Below, one piece after another: positions 37,830 to 55,639 of a stretch of 64,000 nucleotides of DNA (within the stretch, counting starts at the first letter, position 1; the number at the start of each line of letters is the position of its first letter). A program made the translations under genes and the position numbers. Source of the stretch: Saturnia japonica (taxonomy: Eukaryota; Arthropoda; Insecta; Lepidoptera; Saturniidae); the NCBI GenBank assembly GCA_033032175.1, contig CM065318.1, positions 8,494,001 to 8,558,000 of the forward strand. The letters are read 5' to 3'. The notes beneath the pieces are model-generated. The model did no database searches. It saw nothing but the letters and a program-made list of their open reading frames with translations, and was not told where the DNA came from.

Positions 37830-39900
37830 TCTTACCCTTATCCTACTTAAGCAGGGTCGGCACAACACGTTTTCTTCTTCCACTCTACTCTGTCAAATAT
37901 CATCTCAGTATTCATTCACACCTTTTAAATGCATATCATTCTTCATACAATCCATCCATACATTCTTCGGTCTTCCTCTACTTATATATCAGTCCACTTT
38001 AAACTTATAACAGCCCATACCATGCTAGCCTATAAACCCCTCAACTTATCTGTGACTGATGCTATTTTAAGACTTCCCCCAATAAACTCATTACTGTTCT
38101 TATCCATTCTAGTTACACCACATATCCATTTTAACGTTCACATCTCTGCCACGTGTAATCTTCTTTCGTCCAGTTCTTTCGCTTCCCAGCACTCAGATCC
38201 ATATGCCAAGACAGGTCTTATAATAGTTTTATACACTTTTCCCTTAAGCTTCAGTGGCATTCAGTGGCACCACTCAGCGTTTATCCTATTCTTCACGCCC
38301 AGGTCAATGTCAGCGTTGTTTTAGTTTAATCAACCAAGGTACCGAAAACTGGAGCAAGCTGGTAGGAATACACCCTTTAAGGCTATATGAGAAAAACTGG
38401 ACACATGCATTAAAAGACCACAATTGCTCTATCTGTCGCCCGTTTTTCGTAGCCGAAGTCATCATTTGTGCGGAATCAATTGTCCTATCACAAGCCAATG
38501 TCGTTTTCATGTGCACTGAAACAAATGCTCAGTTTTTGTTCTACTAATTTTTAGTCAAACGTTCTCAAGTTTTTTTTTGCCAATTTCCCAGACCATTCTG
38601 GACCTCAGTAGAATTTTTTCAAACAAGAACAATGATATCTGTGAACAACATACACCAAGGTGCCTCCTCCTGTATGTCTGCTGTTAGTGCATCCATAACA
38701 AGCTGAAAATAGTAAGGGCTTAGAGCTGATCCTTGGTGCAGGCTTACAGTTAAATTGAACTTTTTGGTAACTCCAGCCTTGGTCCCGACGTTGTACTGGC
38801 TCGACTGTACATTAGAAAGGATAAGTTGCCGGTATTTCTCAGGCACTGTTTTCTCTTTCAAAGCCTACCACAGAACCTCTCGGTTTACTCGATCATATGC
38901 CTTTTCCAAATCAACAAACACCATGTGAAAATTCTTGTGTGCACGCTTGTATTTTTACACAGTTGACGGAGTGCGAAAATTACATTCGTTGTCGCACGTC
39001 CAGGCATAAACCCGAATTGGTTCTGGGTCACTTCACTCTCCTCTCTTATTCGTCGAGCTATCCCGCCGTTTCCCAAACTTTTATACTATGTGACATTAGC
39101 TTTATTCCTAGATAATTATTACATTCCTGTACATCATTTTATTCTTAAAAATGGATACTATTATGCTATTGCACTATTCATCTGAAATCTCCTCTTCCTG
39201 CAACAGCTTATTAAAGAATAAAGTCAGCCACATCCATCAACCTTTTTTTAAACTTCCATACTTCAACAGGTATACTATCTGGTCCTACAGCTTTTTCATT
39301 CTTCATACCTTCCATTGCCTTTCTTACTTCATTCTCGTTTATCTCCTGTATGACACATATATTTGTTGGCATAATCTCTAACTCTCCGACCCAGTCATTT
39401 TCCTCATTCATGAATATCTCAAAATATCCCTTCCAACGATTATTTATATCCTCACCCAGCGTCAGTATTTTTCCTTTATCATCTTTTATACATTTGATGT
39501 GTGAAATGTCTCTACCATTCTTTTCTCTCAGTTTCGCTAGTCGATACAGTTCTTTTTGTGTCTTTGCTCTCCAGTGATTGGTATAGGTTATTTTGTACCT
39601 TAGCTCTAGCAATGACAACCGATTTTTCTGCATTTTTCTTATATTCTACGTACATTATTGTCCTCTTATTTTCTTTAATCACTCTATTTCTCTCATCAAA
39701 TATTTTTCATTCCTTAAACATTAACATTTAACATTTTGTACCTCCTCATTCCACCACCATGTGTCCTTATTTAGCTTTCTTCTTCCTTTCGTTTGTCCAA
39801 AAACATCCCTTGCCACATTTCTTATATTTTTTGCCATTTCTATCCAACATTCATTCACTCCTTTTACTTCCTTTCATTCCTCTGAAAATAATACCTATGA
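37830..39900 (-). pseudogene. RTE-type LINE reverse transcriptase, decayed
   Basis: On the minus strand the ORF2 order is preserved in pieces. 39211-39633 holds ELYRLAKLREKNGRDISHIK, RWKGYFEIFMNEEN and EKAVGPDSIPVEVWK. 38885-39076 holds TQNQFGFMPGRATTNVIFAL. 38619-38861 holds SLHQGSALSPYYFQLVMDAL and the active site read as FTDIIVLV, where FADDIVLV is usual, so one catalytic aspartate is lost. A connection segment lies at 38310-38516. The C-terminal KIASVTDKLRG and a WKKKTCCADPA-like end lie near 38100-37850. The first half of the protein (endonuclease) is absent or unrecognisable. Several shifts and stops. Lies between the LEPROT and Rpb5 5' ends. Confidence 0.8.
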
Positions 39901-40226
39901 ACAAAAAAAAACTCATTTACAAAAGTGATTTACAATTTTATTTTTATTTCAGTTAAAAATATGCCAAAAACACGTGGCATTATGATCTTGGGACGTCATT
40001 ATTCATTTTATATATCAAAGGCAGCAAAGGTGACAATTAGACAACAAGTGAACTGACAACTCTGACAACTCACCGAACTCACGCTAAAGGTTCATATATC
40101 CTGAATGGTGACGTCAAGTTTTCTAATTGGCGTTTCATATTACGAGACTCACAGATGAATTAGTAGTAGTTTTAGCTTTTTTATCTTTAAACGAATATTA
40201 CTCAATAATTTATTTTTAAACATAAC

Positions 40227-40722
40227 TGTTAGGCCCTCCATAGCATTGAAGTACAGTGGAAGACTTCATATTTGAACCTTCGATGGAGTGTGGTATGTGA
40301 CACAACAATGACCTGCGTTTCGCAGGGCTGACAAATTTCCAAACTAACTAATCAACTAAACTCGCCACTAACGACATCAACGCCGACGCAAGAAGCTCCA
40401 CAATCCACCGGCAACAGTCAAGGGATAGGTGGGATCTGGTTAAGAAATGTCATCCACCGGCTTCTCACACCAATTCGACTCATGGTGTAATTACAAATTT
40501 ACACAATACAAAAGAAACAATTACAACAGGTTTTCTTCAAGTTATGAAACGAAGGTAAGCGTAACTCAAACCGGCACATAGACAATTTATATCGCGATCT
40601 GATCAAAAACATGATTTCTTGATGTCGGTGCGACGCACGCGAGAAGCAAAAACAAGAGATGTCAGCTGACAGCCGATCGCGTGGCAGACGCGAAGTTACC
40701 TAGATAAAGAAATCTAAGGACA
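40227..40722 (+). mobile_element. Candidate LTR remnant with adjacent primer-binding site
   Basis: The segment starts TGTTAGGCCCTCC and could end ...AAGGACA. Six bases on, at 40728, is TGGTGCCAGAGCG, which resembles the initiator-methionine-tRNA primer-binding sequence (TGGTATCAGAGC) of Copia-type elements. No second LTR, gag or pol is seen. The region is moderately GC-rich. This is an inference from boundary-like motifs, not a firm call. Confidence 0.35.
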
Positions 40723-40999
40723 ACTTGTGGTGCCAGAGCGTGGTTCCGAACAATAACAGTCAACTCACGGATTGAAAAAGTCAACATAAAGACAGTTAAA
40801 AAAAGTCATTTGATTTGTAAAATGACATATGTAAAGACACTGAAATAAAATTGTTATTCAAAGTTAAAAAAGTATCGGATTGCAGGCTTTGTTAAAAACG
40901 AAGTCAATTATTAAATTTTGTAACTAAAATAATTTAATTTTGTAATAAAATTGTGAAAAGATTAAAATTTTGTAATTAAATTACATTATCTTCCATTTA

Positions 41000-43280
41000 A
41001 CATTGTATTATGACAAACCAATGAGTGCGTTACGAAGAAAGTAAATGAATTCCCGAAAGATTTATTGAATAACTGAAACTACGAAGACATATTCCATTAT
41101 ATTGGAACTTAAAGGTCAAACAATAGATCTATTTTTTTTCAATCAACCACAATATACAGTAAATCCCTGACTGGAATGTTGACTATAACAATCTGCTAAA
41201 AAACTTGAAAACTACTAAAAGAGGTCACACTGTGACCCTTTGACGCTGTGTTCGTATGTCAACTTATAAATCCAAATGCTTGTAAACCATAGATATTTGT
41301 AATGTTTTTTTTTATTTTTCCGTTTACGCTAGAGGAGCATAGAGGTAAGGTCTTGCGGGAGCAGAACGCTTACACTCCCCGCCTGTGTTGCCCCGCCCCA
41401 CACGCTTGCTCAACATTAACCCGCGCACCACCGCGCCGTACCGTAGCCATCTTCCACTGCAACGATAACTTAACACTTTCCGAGATGATCATTTGTAAAC
41501 TAAACTAAACGACGCGGTAGGCCGCACGCATCAGTTTTCCGTATTAAGTTTCCGAATCAAGATTTCATATAAATAGTACTTAGTACGTACAGTGCGCATA
41601 CGATCGTGTATGTTTCGAACGGAATAAAATCCTGATGTTCGGTTCGGAAGCAAGCCCGTTGCGTTCGTAGTTCGTACTGTCCGAATAAAAAATACGAATG
41701 ACATCATCCCGAACACAGCGCTCGAATATATTTTGTGTGTACTGCAGCACACGCACGGAAATTTCGTTACAGAATTGCGATGACGCACTACCTGGAGGAT
41801 ATCTCCTTGGATGGATAAGTCCATGGATGAGTTTATTTTTTTATTTTTTTACACAATTTTTCCTACAGGCCATTATGTAGCTCATCTAAGCACTTTATTG
41901 ATATCCTATAAAAATCCAATACCTAATGCGTCTGGGTGCATAAAAATTAGCAAGAGGATATGCAACAATAGGAAATCTTTAGTTTTTAATTATACTCGAT
42001 TTTTTAAAATTACTATTATTAAATAATTGAATAAAAGTTTATTTGTACTTTTATGTGTGCGTAACAAAAAAAAAAATGTTCTTTCTTTCTTTCTTATGTG
42101 CCAAGTAAATTTATGCTCTTACCCAATAGCACCAACTTTTGATATCGATCATACCAATAAATGTTTTATTATAAATATTATTTTTAATAATATAATATCA
42201 GCATTTGCAATAACTAAAATTTACAGCATTATTTTAATCATTTTCATAATAATTATAATATTAATGACTATAAGGATCTCTAATGAGTAATGACTAATAA
42301 GTGTAATGTTGACGACCTGTTTTATACTTAAGATACTTTTAAAATAAACGTTCTCCAGTGTTTTTTTTAAATGAACCATGAGTCAATTAGTCACTTGAAT
42401 GTCCTCAAATTCACAAGAATTATAGAAGTGTTTTTAAAGTTCTATATACAATATTATAATTAATAATTTAAATTAATTATTTTTTAAATTGTAATATGAA
42501 AAAATGCTTTTAGCACATATGTTGTATATTATTATTTGTAATTGTTAATACCAAGTTCATATACAAAAAATTTTATGTGGATTAAATAAACAAAGTAAAT
42601 TGGAAATTTAAGAAACCCCAGAATAAAAAAATTATTAATTGAGACCTGCTGTAAGTTGGTGAAGAGTTAGGTATCCTGCAGATTCTAAGTTTAATGCAGT
42701 ATCAGTTCAAAGTTGTAATGTTCTTCTTATGTAATTGAAGTAACAGAACACCTACCAAATCTCGACTCAATAACAAACACATGTGAAAAATGCTTAATTA
42801 CATTTATTAACTAGAAAAGTGCTGATAATCTTCAAGTGACTGAAGAGATTTCTTGAATCATAGCGAAGAATATTTTCTATCGTCATACTTCAAAAAGAAA
42901 AATAAAGATAATAATCGGATCAGCGTTTTGGGACTTTTGGGAGATACGTTGCCACAGACAGCCACACACGCTCAACATAATAACACTCACTTTTTCACTT
43001 ATGTGATTAAAAATAAGCTACAAACCAAATCATATAGGTACTTAATACTTATTTTTTGATTACAAGTGTGATAGTAACCCGTTTGCGCATTATCATCGTC
43101 GGTATAATATTAAAGCAGATTAACATAATGCTACTAGTATATATTGTGGTACCTATATATTAATAAAACACTATCTAGTGAAAGTAAATAAATATTATCG
43201 TTTGAATGTACAAACTTATTTTTTCAAATACCAGCTTGTAGCAACAACAACATCTGTACCAGGTTAATTGGACCACAGTC
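41000..43280. other. Intergenic stretch upstream of Rpb5
   Basis: Holds a GC-richer patch at about 41340-41530 (ACTCCCCGCCTGTGTTGCCC) and a CpG-containing patch at 41580-41800 of unknown nature. The rest is AT-rich with no recognised gene. The frames at 41302-41508 and 41531-41824 have no family support. Confidence 0.35.
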
Positions 43281-43412
43281 CACATCCCTATTTCGTTCTG
43301 TTATTTTGTTTCATTTTGTTGACATATTGAACTAAAAAGAAGTGCGAAATCAATATAAATAACTTATAAAAATATTCCCGAGCAGTTTTGAATCTCGAGA
43401 AATATTTAAGAC

Positions 43413-49447
<6,035 letters not shown>

Positions 49448-49867
49448 TATAGATGCGGAATAATTGTAATTAAATATATTTTATATCATATAATTTTTTT
49501 TAACATTTATTGCGGACTTTAACTTATACCTACACTCCCATTTTTTTCATACACTCCATCACATTTTTTTCTTATTTATCATTTACAAGCTTAACCTACT
49601 AATACCATGTCATGAACATGTTTATATGAAATGTATCGGAATTAAACATGTGACTAATGGTTTTTTTTTTAATTAATAATTATAGTTTATAAAATTAATG
49701 AATGATGAAAGAAATTAACACTACTTATGTCATATTGGCGCGCATGAAACGAGCCTGTTCGTGTGACGATACCCGAGTACCTACGTCTAGCGCACCTCTA
49801 GTCTGTCGCTAATCAATCCCAATTCTAACTTCATTGCCTGACCAAACTTTTCACAACAGCATGAGCT

Positions 49868-50108
49868 ACTTTTATTCTTCTTCTTTTTTATGGCGCCGCA
49901 AAAATCACTTGACAATGTCAATGTTTTTAAGCATGCATAATATTTTATAATATTCAAAGTGGGGTCTATTATCATGGTCGCTCCTTTGTTAGAACTATCT
50001 AAGGAGGTTTTGTGATATCTCAAAATGTATGTTTCCAGTTTATATTTATAATTCACTTCAAGTTGCACAATAACCATATTATATCACCACGAATGCCACC
50101 AATATTGT
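49868..50108 (+). repeat. Interspersed repeat, family E copy 2
   Basis: Full-length counterpart of 25100-25335, beginning GCGCCGCAAAAATCACTTGA and ending CCACCAATATTGTTAG. It lies about 420 bp downstream of the Rpb5 stop. Confidence 0.65.
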
Positions 50109-50149
50109 TAGTATATGTAAAGAGCGTTAATGCCGTATCTTATTATATT

Positions 50150-50350
50150 ATATGAGCAATTCTTCTTTAAATATATGTAATTGGTTTCTCGGAAACGGCT
50201 CCAACAATTTGGATGAAACTTTGCATTTAGATAATGTTTAACATTCCAAGTTTACCTAGATATGTGTTTTTCTTTTTTATGTTTAACCTCAAACATGGCA
50301 GTTCCAGATGCCGCCAAAAACTTCAGCTACTTTTATTTAAAATACGATTT
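50150..50350 (+). repeat. Interspersed repeat, family D copy 2
   Basis: ATATATGTAATTGGTTTCTC, GGAAACGGCTCCAACAATTT and CCAAGTTTACCTAGATATGT, nearly the same words as 58690-58800. Confidence 0.6.
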
Positions 50351-50379
50351 ATTTGGTCACGAAGAAGTTATTTTAAGAT

Positions 50380-50545
50380 GGCAAACAAGCATACGGCCCG
50401 CCTGATGGTAAGTGGCTACCGCAGCCTACGGCCGCTTATAATCGATACCATAAGTAAAACTAGCGCGTTACCGACTTTGAACCCCCTATCCCAAGGAGCT
50501 CTCTACCTCTCCAATAAAAAACCTACCGGAAGCTAACACCTGCCT
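50380..50545 (-). repeat. LINE-type 3' end, inverted copy of the repeat at 1-350
   Basis: Plus strand reads GGCAAACAAGCATACGGCCC, GCCTGATGGTAAGTGGCTAC, ACTAGCGCGTTACCGAC and CCCCTATCCCAAGGAGCTC. This is the complement of the window-start repeat. Confidence 0.65.
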
Positions 50546-51949
50546 CTCCTATGAAAAGTATAGAACACATTATTCACTTTGTTCTCAATGAGGAGACGTC
50601 CGAAGTTTTGGCCTAATTACAGTCTTATAAAGGTACTGACTCTGAAATTGCCCAACTACGGAAGACACCTGTACATTGTTAGCGTCATATTGTTAAACTT
50701 GAGAGTGATGCTTAGATAGGCGACTGCTTGAATATGCTTCACGATAATGTTCAATGATAATGGTACCAAGATCCTTTACCAAAAACAGTTTAGTAGGATT
50801 TAAATCTAAGTACGAGTTTCGATAATGCATTCGAGCGCCACTATCGCTTGAAAATGTAGATCAACAAAGTATTTTCTTTAATGCTGGTAAGTATATGGTG
50901 ATAATTTATTAGAAAAAAAACAAGCTATTTTTCCCTAAAAAAAGTTAACTTTGAAAAGTTTCTCCAGCTGCATCGTTTGGTTGTATGTTGTATTACAATT
51001 TCAACAAAACCCAATTTCCCACGCAGTTTCATCGGTTCTTAAATTTCTAAGAGATTAAAAAAATGAAAGCTTGTATACTTTTACGATAACCACTATTAGT
51101 CATGATATAAAAAAATAGTCGCACTCATCGGAAACTATTAATTTTAAACGGATATATGCGTTAATTCTTCAATAATAAAATATATGTGGGTGTGTCGCGT
51201 GCCGCACCGCTTAGTATGTCTCCGAGATCAAGCAATTATTTATATACATTCGTTATTTGTCTATCTTTCTAAACAATGATGATATTAGGTGATTCATGGC
51301 TTCGGTGCGGGATATAACACTGCACAATAAGCGACACACTATAACAATAAATAACAATTAAATAAATTCAAAATAAATTCGTTTTAATATCTTTTTGCTT
51401 CTAAATCTAACTTTCTATGACGCTCAGATATTTCGCGGAAGTTAAGTAGGTTTTTTATAATTTATAAAAAAGATATGTTAAAAACTAAACAAAAAAAACC
51501 ACAGCAAAAACGCGATTAAAAAGAGAAAAACAAGCTCTATACTATAAGTAATCTAAAGAACTTTTAGGATTGTAAAATACACCATGGAATGTTTTATTTG
51601 TTTGATATTTACCTTCTCAAATAAATAATAAAATATATAATATACTAGTTTAACATAAATTGAAATTGGAATGTTAAAAGCTATTGCAGATGGGGACAAA
51701 CCGATAACTAAAATATTAGTCTAGTTTACAAGTTGAAAATGGTAAAAAATAAAGCTCGTAAAAATACGTGCGATAGCTCATTCGATCCGGAATTATGTCT
51801 AGAAAAATGTATTAAAACCGTTTTTCAGCACATAAAAAATTTCAAAAGTTATAAACAAATAACAATGGGTCATAAGGTATTTAGTTTTTTGCGAATATTT
51901 TAAAAACTATAAATAATTAAAAAAGTCTCACCTCGCAAAACTCTATTTC

Positions 51950-52210
51950 TCTTAATTAATCATTTTAATTTAGCGCTGAAAATAGACCTCATTTTAATAT
52001 TATTGGCACTGTACCTTCAACTTCGAAGATAAGATACACCAAGGGATTGTTGAAAATCATAAAGTTAGTTTTCTTTTTGTTAAAAATTATATTGTCCGTA
52101 GATAATACACTCAGCTTTTAATAGATAGAACCCAGAAGGTAAGGAAGCGTGATAGGGGCGTGGAAGTGGCGAGGTGGCGGCGTGATAGGGGCGTGGAAGC
52201 GGTGTGTAGG
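51950..52210 (+). repeat. Family G copy 3 plus a short direct duplication
   Basis: The CCTTCAACTTCGAAGATAAG phrase at about 52014-52033 matches the family G copies. At 52147-52205 a GC-rich patch repeats GCGTGATAGGGGCGTGGAAG twice about 34 bp apart. Confidence 0.5.
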
Positions 52211-52505
52211 ATACGTTTAGTTGCACCGTGTAGATAATTAAGTAAAATTTAATAGTTATTAAAAAAAAAGAACAACATGGTGAATTTATAAATATCCACG
52301 AAAAAGATGTAAGAATAATTTTTTAAAATAAAAATATGTTATAAACAAAAATGCTTTAGTTACAATAGGGATATGAAAAAATTAAATCGCTATTTCTAAT
52401 TTAAAAAAACAATTAATAATGAATTGAATTTCATTATTTACTTTTTACCAATGGCTCTAAATTAAATATAAAAAAAAAAACTGAAATCAGCCTGGATAAT
52501 AACTA

Positions 52506-54100
52506 CACTCATCAAAAAAGTCTAAGCAACATGTACTAATTTAAATTTTAGGATGGTTCTTCACATTATAACGTTGTATTTTATTTTTAAAATAATATCT
52601 TTAGGGTTCTATGATGTAAAAATAACAGCTGTTGTCTTTATAAGTTCTTTAAATAACAGAAATGAACAATATTAGAATATACTGTAGAAACTAAGATACA
52701 TAAGAAAGTAAACTTTTTTCTTACAAAATTAAAATTTCTAAAGAAAATGTATTTATTGTGAAAGAATAGAACAATTTAATACAAAGTTTGAGCTCCTCTG
52801 CTATTCAGAACTTGTCGGCAACGATTATTCATTGAATTAATGAGACTGTTTATGTCATCTTGCGGTATTCGCTCCCAATGGAATTGTAACAAATCCTTCA
52901 GCTGTTGGGTTGTTGTCGCTCCGTCCAAGTCCTTCAAAACACGTCTCTGGAGCATGTCCCATGCGTGCTCGATGGGGTTGAGATCTGGCGATTGTGCAGG
53001 CCAGGGCAATACCCGGATGTTCTCCGTTGCAAAGTATTCACTGGTTCGCCGAGCTGTATGTGAACGCGCATTGTCATGCATTAACCTAAAATCGGAGCCA
53101 AAAGTTTATACAAATGGGTAGACATAAGGTCTGAGAATATCTTCAATGTAATTTTCAGCATTCATGTTTCCATTTACAAAAACGAGCTCAGTTCGCCTGT
53201 TCTTCATAATACCCGCCCATAACATAACTGTTGAGCCGCTGTATGGATGAACTTCCTGAACGCACCTAAGCCTTTCAGTATTTCCAGGCCGACGATACAC
53301 TCGCACCCTTCTTGTATCAGGCTTAAACCCGAATGGCGACTCATTGGAAAACATAATTTTATCCCATTGTTCCTGGGTCCATGTTATGCGTTCTCTACAC
53401 CATTCATATCGACGAGCGCGATTCCCGTGACGTATCGGTGGGCACCTGGTTGGGCGTCAAGCTCATAGGCCGTACTCATGCAGTCGATTTCGCACAGTTT
53501 GAAGACTTACATCAACACCACTTGAAATTTGTAGCCTCAAACTTATCTCTCGAGCGGTTAACATCGGCTGCCGTCTTGCAGTCAGTTGTATGTACCGGTC
53601 TTGCCGAGTGGTTGTACTCCTTTTACGGCCTGGATGCTGTTCAGCGGGTTCTGTATTATTGTAGCGCTGCCAAAGACGACAAATAACACTTCTATGAATG
53701 CCAAAATGTCGAGATACCTGAGATTGATTACTTCCCGCTTGCAACATCCCTACAGCTCTTTGCATCTCATCTGCCATCAATGACGTTGCTTCATGACGTA
53801 AAGAATATCTAACAATTCAATTTTGTCGCTAACTTTATTTAAATGGTTGGTAAAATTATAAAATCAAGACTAAACGTAGCAATTAAAACGCACTTAAATT
53901 CAAACAAATTCGCAGTCATTTGAATTTTATGAAAAAACAAAACATAATCAAATTTTTTTTTACAACTAGCCAGTATGTCATCAATAACAAAAAAGTTTAC
54001 TTACCTACGCACTTTGTTTGAGTAAATATTTAGAAATTAATTAATATAAATGGAAAAATTTGTAATATCACGCATGTTGCTTAGACTTTTTTGATGTGTG
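52506..54100 (-). mobile_element. Tc1-like DD34E DNA transposon
   Basis: TA target duplications at 52504-52505 and 54101-54102. Termini CACTCATCAAAAAAGTCTAA (left) and CACACATCAAAAAAGTCTAA (right, read inward) differ by one base over about 28 bp, continuing through GCAACATG. Total 1595 bp. The minus-strand transposase relic covers 52776-53780. The well-kept ends suggest fairly recent insertion, or mobilisation by another copy. Confidence 0.88.
52776..53780 (-). pseudogene. Tc1-like transposase with three stops and a catalytic D-to-N change
   Basis: One unbroken frame of about 335 codons with no net shift. The N-terminal helix-turn-helix block (AVGMLQAGSNQSQVSRHFGI, then SVICRLWQRYNNT) ends at a TGA at 53463-53465. 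A second TGA lies two codons on. Both could come from CGA arginine codons. After ARRYEWCRERITWTQEQW, the first catalytic motif reads MFSNESPFGF, where FSDES is expected. A TAA at 53106-53108 interrupts between PYVYPFV and TFGSDFR. The catalytic end MHDNARSHTARR to SPDLNPIEHAW is intact, with 34 residues between D and E. No active protein can come from this copy. Confidence 0.88.
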
Positions 54101-54262
54101 TATAATTATATATAAGTATTGGATGTGTTTAATTGTAGTGTGAGTGGTTACCTGAAGATATGTCTAAGTAAATTGTAAATTATTATTATGTTACTAATTG
54201 TTATTATGAGAAAGTTGTGCGTTGCTTTATCGGAGTGCAAATTCTATTGTGTTACATTTATA

Positions 54263-55565
54263 CAAGGTGTCCAGAAAGGGTATCGGGTATTTGTTTTCGC
54301 GCCATATTCGAAACGGGGCGTCTAAAGGGTGCGGGGAGGGGTTCGTGGCGTCCGCCATTTTGTGGAGTTTTAGTCACGATGGAACAGTACTCGGGGACGC
54401 ATCGCGCATTTTGCGTACGAGCGTATTATCGTAATGGTGATTCAATAGTGACTGCTCAACGTCTCTATCGTGCGGAATATCGTACACGCCACGCGCCAAG
54501 TGACGATAGCATTAGGAAATGGATCAGGATGTTCGAGAATACAGGTGCGACAGTTAAAATTCAAAACTCTGGTCGTCCTCGTTCAGTTCGCGATGAAGAA
54601 ACAATTGAAGAAGTTGAGGCGTCGGTTCGTCAAAATCCGTCTTTATCCATCCGAAAGCGAAGCCAAGCGTTGAACATCAAAAAATCGTCTTTACATTCGA
54701 TTTTAAACAAAGACTTACATCTAAAAGCCTATAAAATTCAATTGGTTCAAGAATTGAAGGATACGGACTATGCTAATCAACTGAATTTTGCGAACGAAAT
54801 GCTACAGCGATTTAACAACTTTAACAACATACTGTTCAGTGACGAAGCAAAATTTCACCTGAATGGTCATGTTAATAAGCAGAATTGTCGGTACTGGGCA
54901 GTGGAGAATCCGAGACAAAAGCATGAACGACCCCTGCATAGCCCAAAGGTCGTTGTTTGGGCCGCTATGTCTGCTAAAGGCATAATTGGTCCTTATTTTC
55001 ATGAAGATCAACGAGGCCGAGCAATTAATGTGAATAGTGACCGTTATTGCGATATGTTGCGAAATTTTTTGGTCCCAGAGTTGCAGGAGTTTGCAGGTTT
55101 CAACTCAAGAACGTGGTTCCAGCAAGATGGGGCCACTTGCCATACCTCAAATGACTCAATGGAAGTTGTTAACGAATTATTCCCTAATAAAGTCATTTCG
55201 CGAAGGGGTAACATCAACTGGCCTCCCAGAAGCCCCGACCTTAGCCCGCTTGACTATTTTGCATGGGGATACCTTAAAAGTAAGGTTTATCAAAACAATC
55301 CGACGAATCTAACCCAGTTAAAGCAAAACATCAGGTAAGAAATAGCAGCAATATCGATAGCTATGTGTCAACGTGTTATCGCCAATCTTCGTTTCCGTTT
55401 AGAAGAGTGCCAGCAACGTAACGGTCATCATTTGGATAACATCATCTTTTCCAAATAATTCTCCAATTCATATGCTAATAATAAACAATAAACTTTTTTA
55501 TTACATTCAAATAATTTTTGTTTCATTGAACTTACAAATACCCGATACCCTTTCTGGACACCTTG
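54263..55565 (+). mobile_element. DD41D Tc1/mariner-superfamily transposon, nearly intact
   Basis: Flanked by TA at 54261-54262 and 55566-55567. The 32-bp terminal inverted repeats (54263-54294 and 55534-55565; starting CAAGGTGTCCAGAAAGGG) are identical to each other base for base. Element length 1303 bp with one transposase frame on the plus strand. Relatives: the decayed copy at 23400-24698 and the 3' fragment at 3023-3430. Identical ends and a single premature stop point to a young insertion. Confidence 0.92.
54379..55458 (+). pseudogene. DD41D transposase with a single premature stop
   Basis: Starting at the ATG of MEQYSGTHRAFCVRAYYRNG (54379), one frame of 359 sense positions runs to TAA at 55456-55458. 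It is broken only by TAA at 55336-55338, about 40 codons before the end. Residues 1-120 form a helix-turn-helix DNA-binding region of the DUF4817 type, with a GRPRS-type linker at about 65-69. The catalytic acidic residues are D155 (LFSDEAKFHLNG), D250 (WFQQDGATCHTS) and D292 (SPDLSPLDYFAWG), with 41 residues between the second and third. All three precede the premature stop. An upstream in-frame extension to 54217 crosses the terminal repeat and is not part of the protein. Function in place: cut-and-paste transposition, if a 320-residue product works at all. Confidence 0.9.
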
Positions 55566-55639
55566 TAGTTATGTTTTTATAGTATAAGTTTAGTTTGTTC
55601 TCTGTAGCAGTGCCTTTTATAAATAAATAAATAAATATA

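Noticed and set aside
41531..41824. 97-codon minus-strand frame rich in CpG
   Set aside because: No recognised domain, no splice or promoter context; kept only as part of an intergenic note.
54217..54378. N-terminal extension of the DD41D transposase frame
   Set aside because: These codons cross the terminal inverted repeat and flanking DNA. The family-like start is the ATG at 54379.
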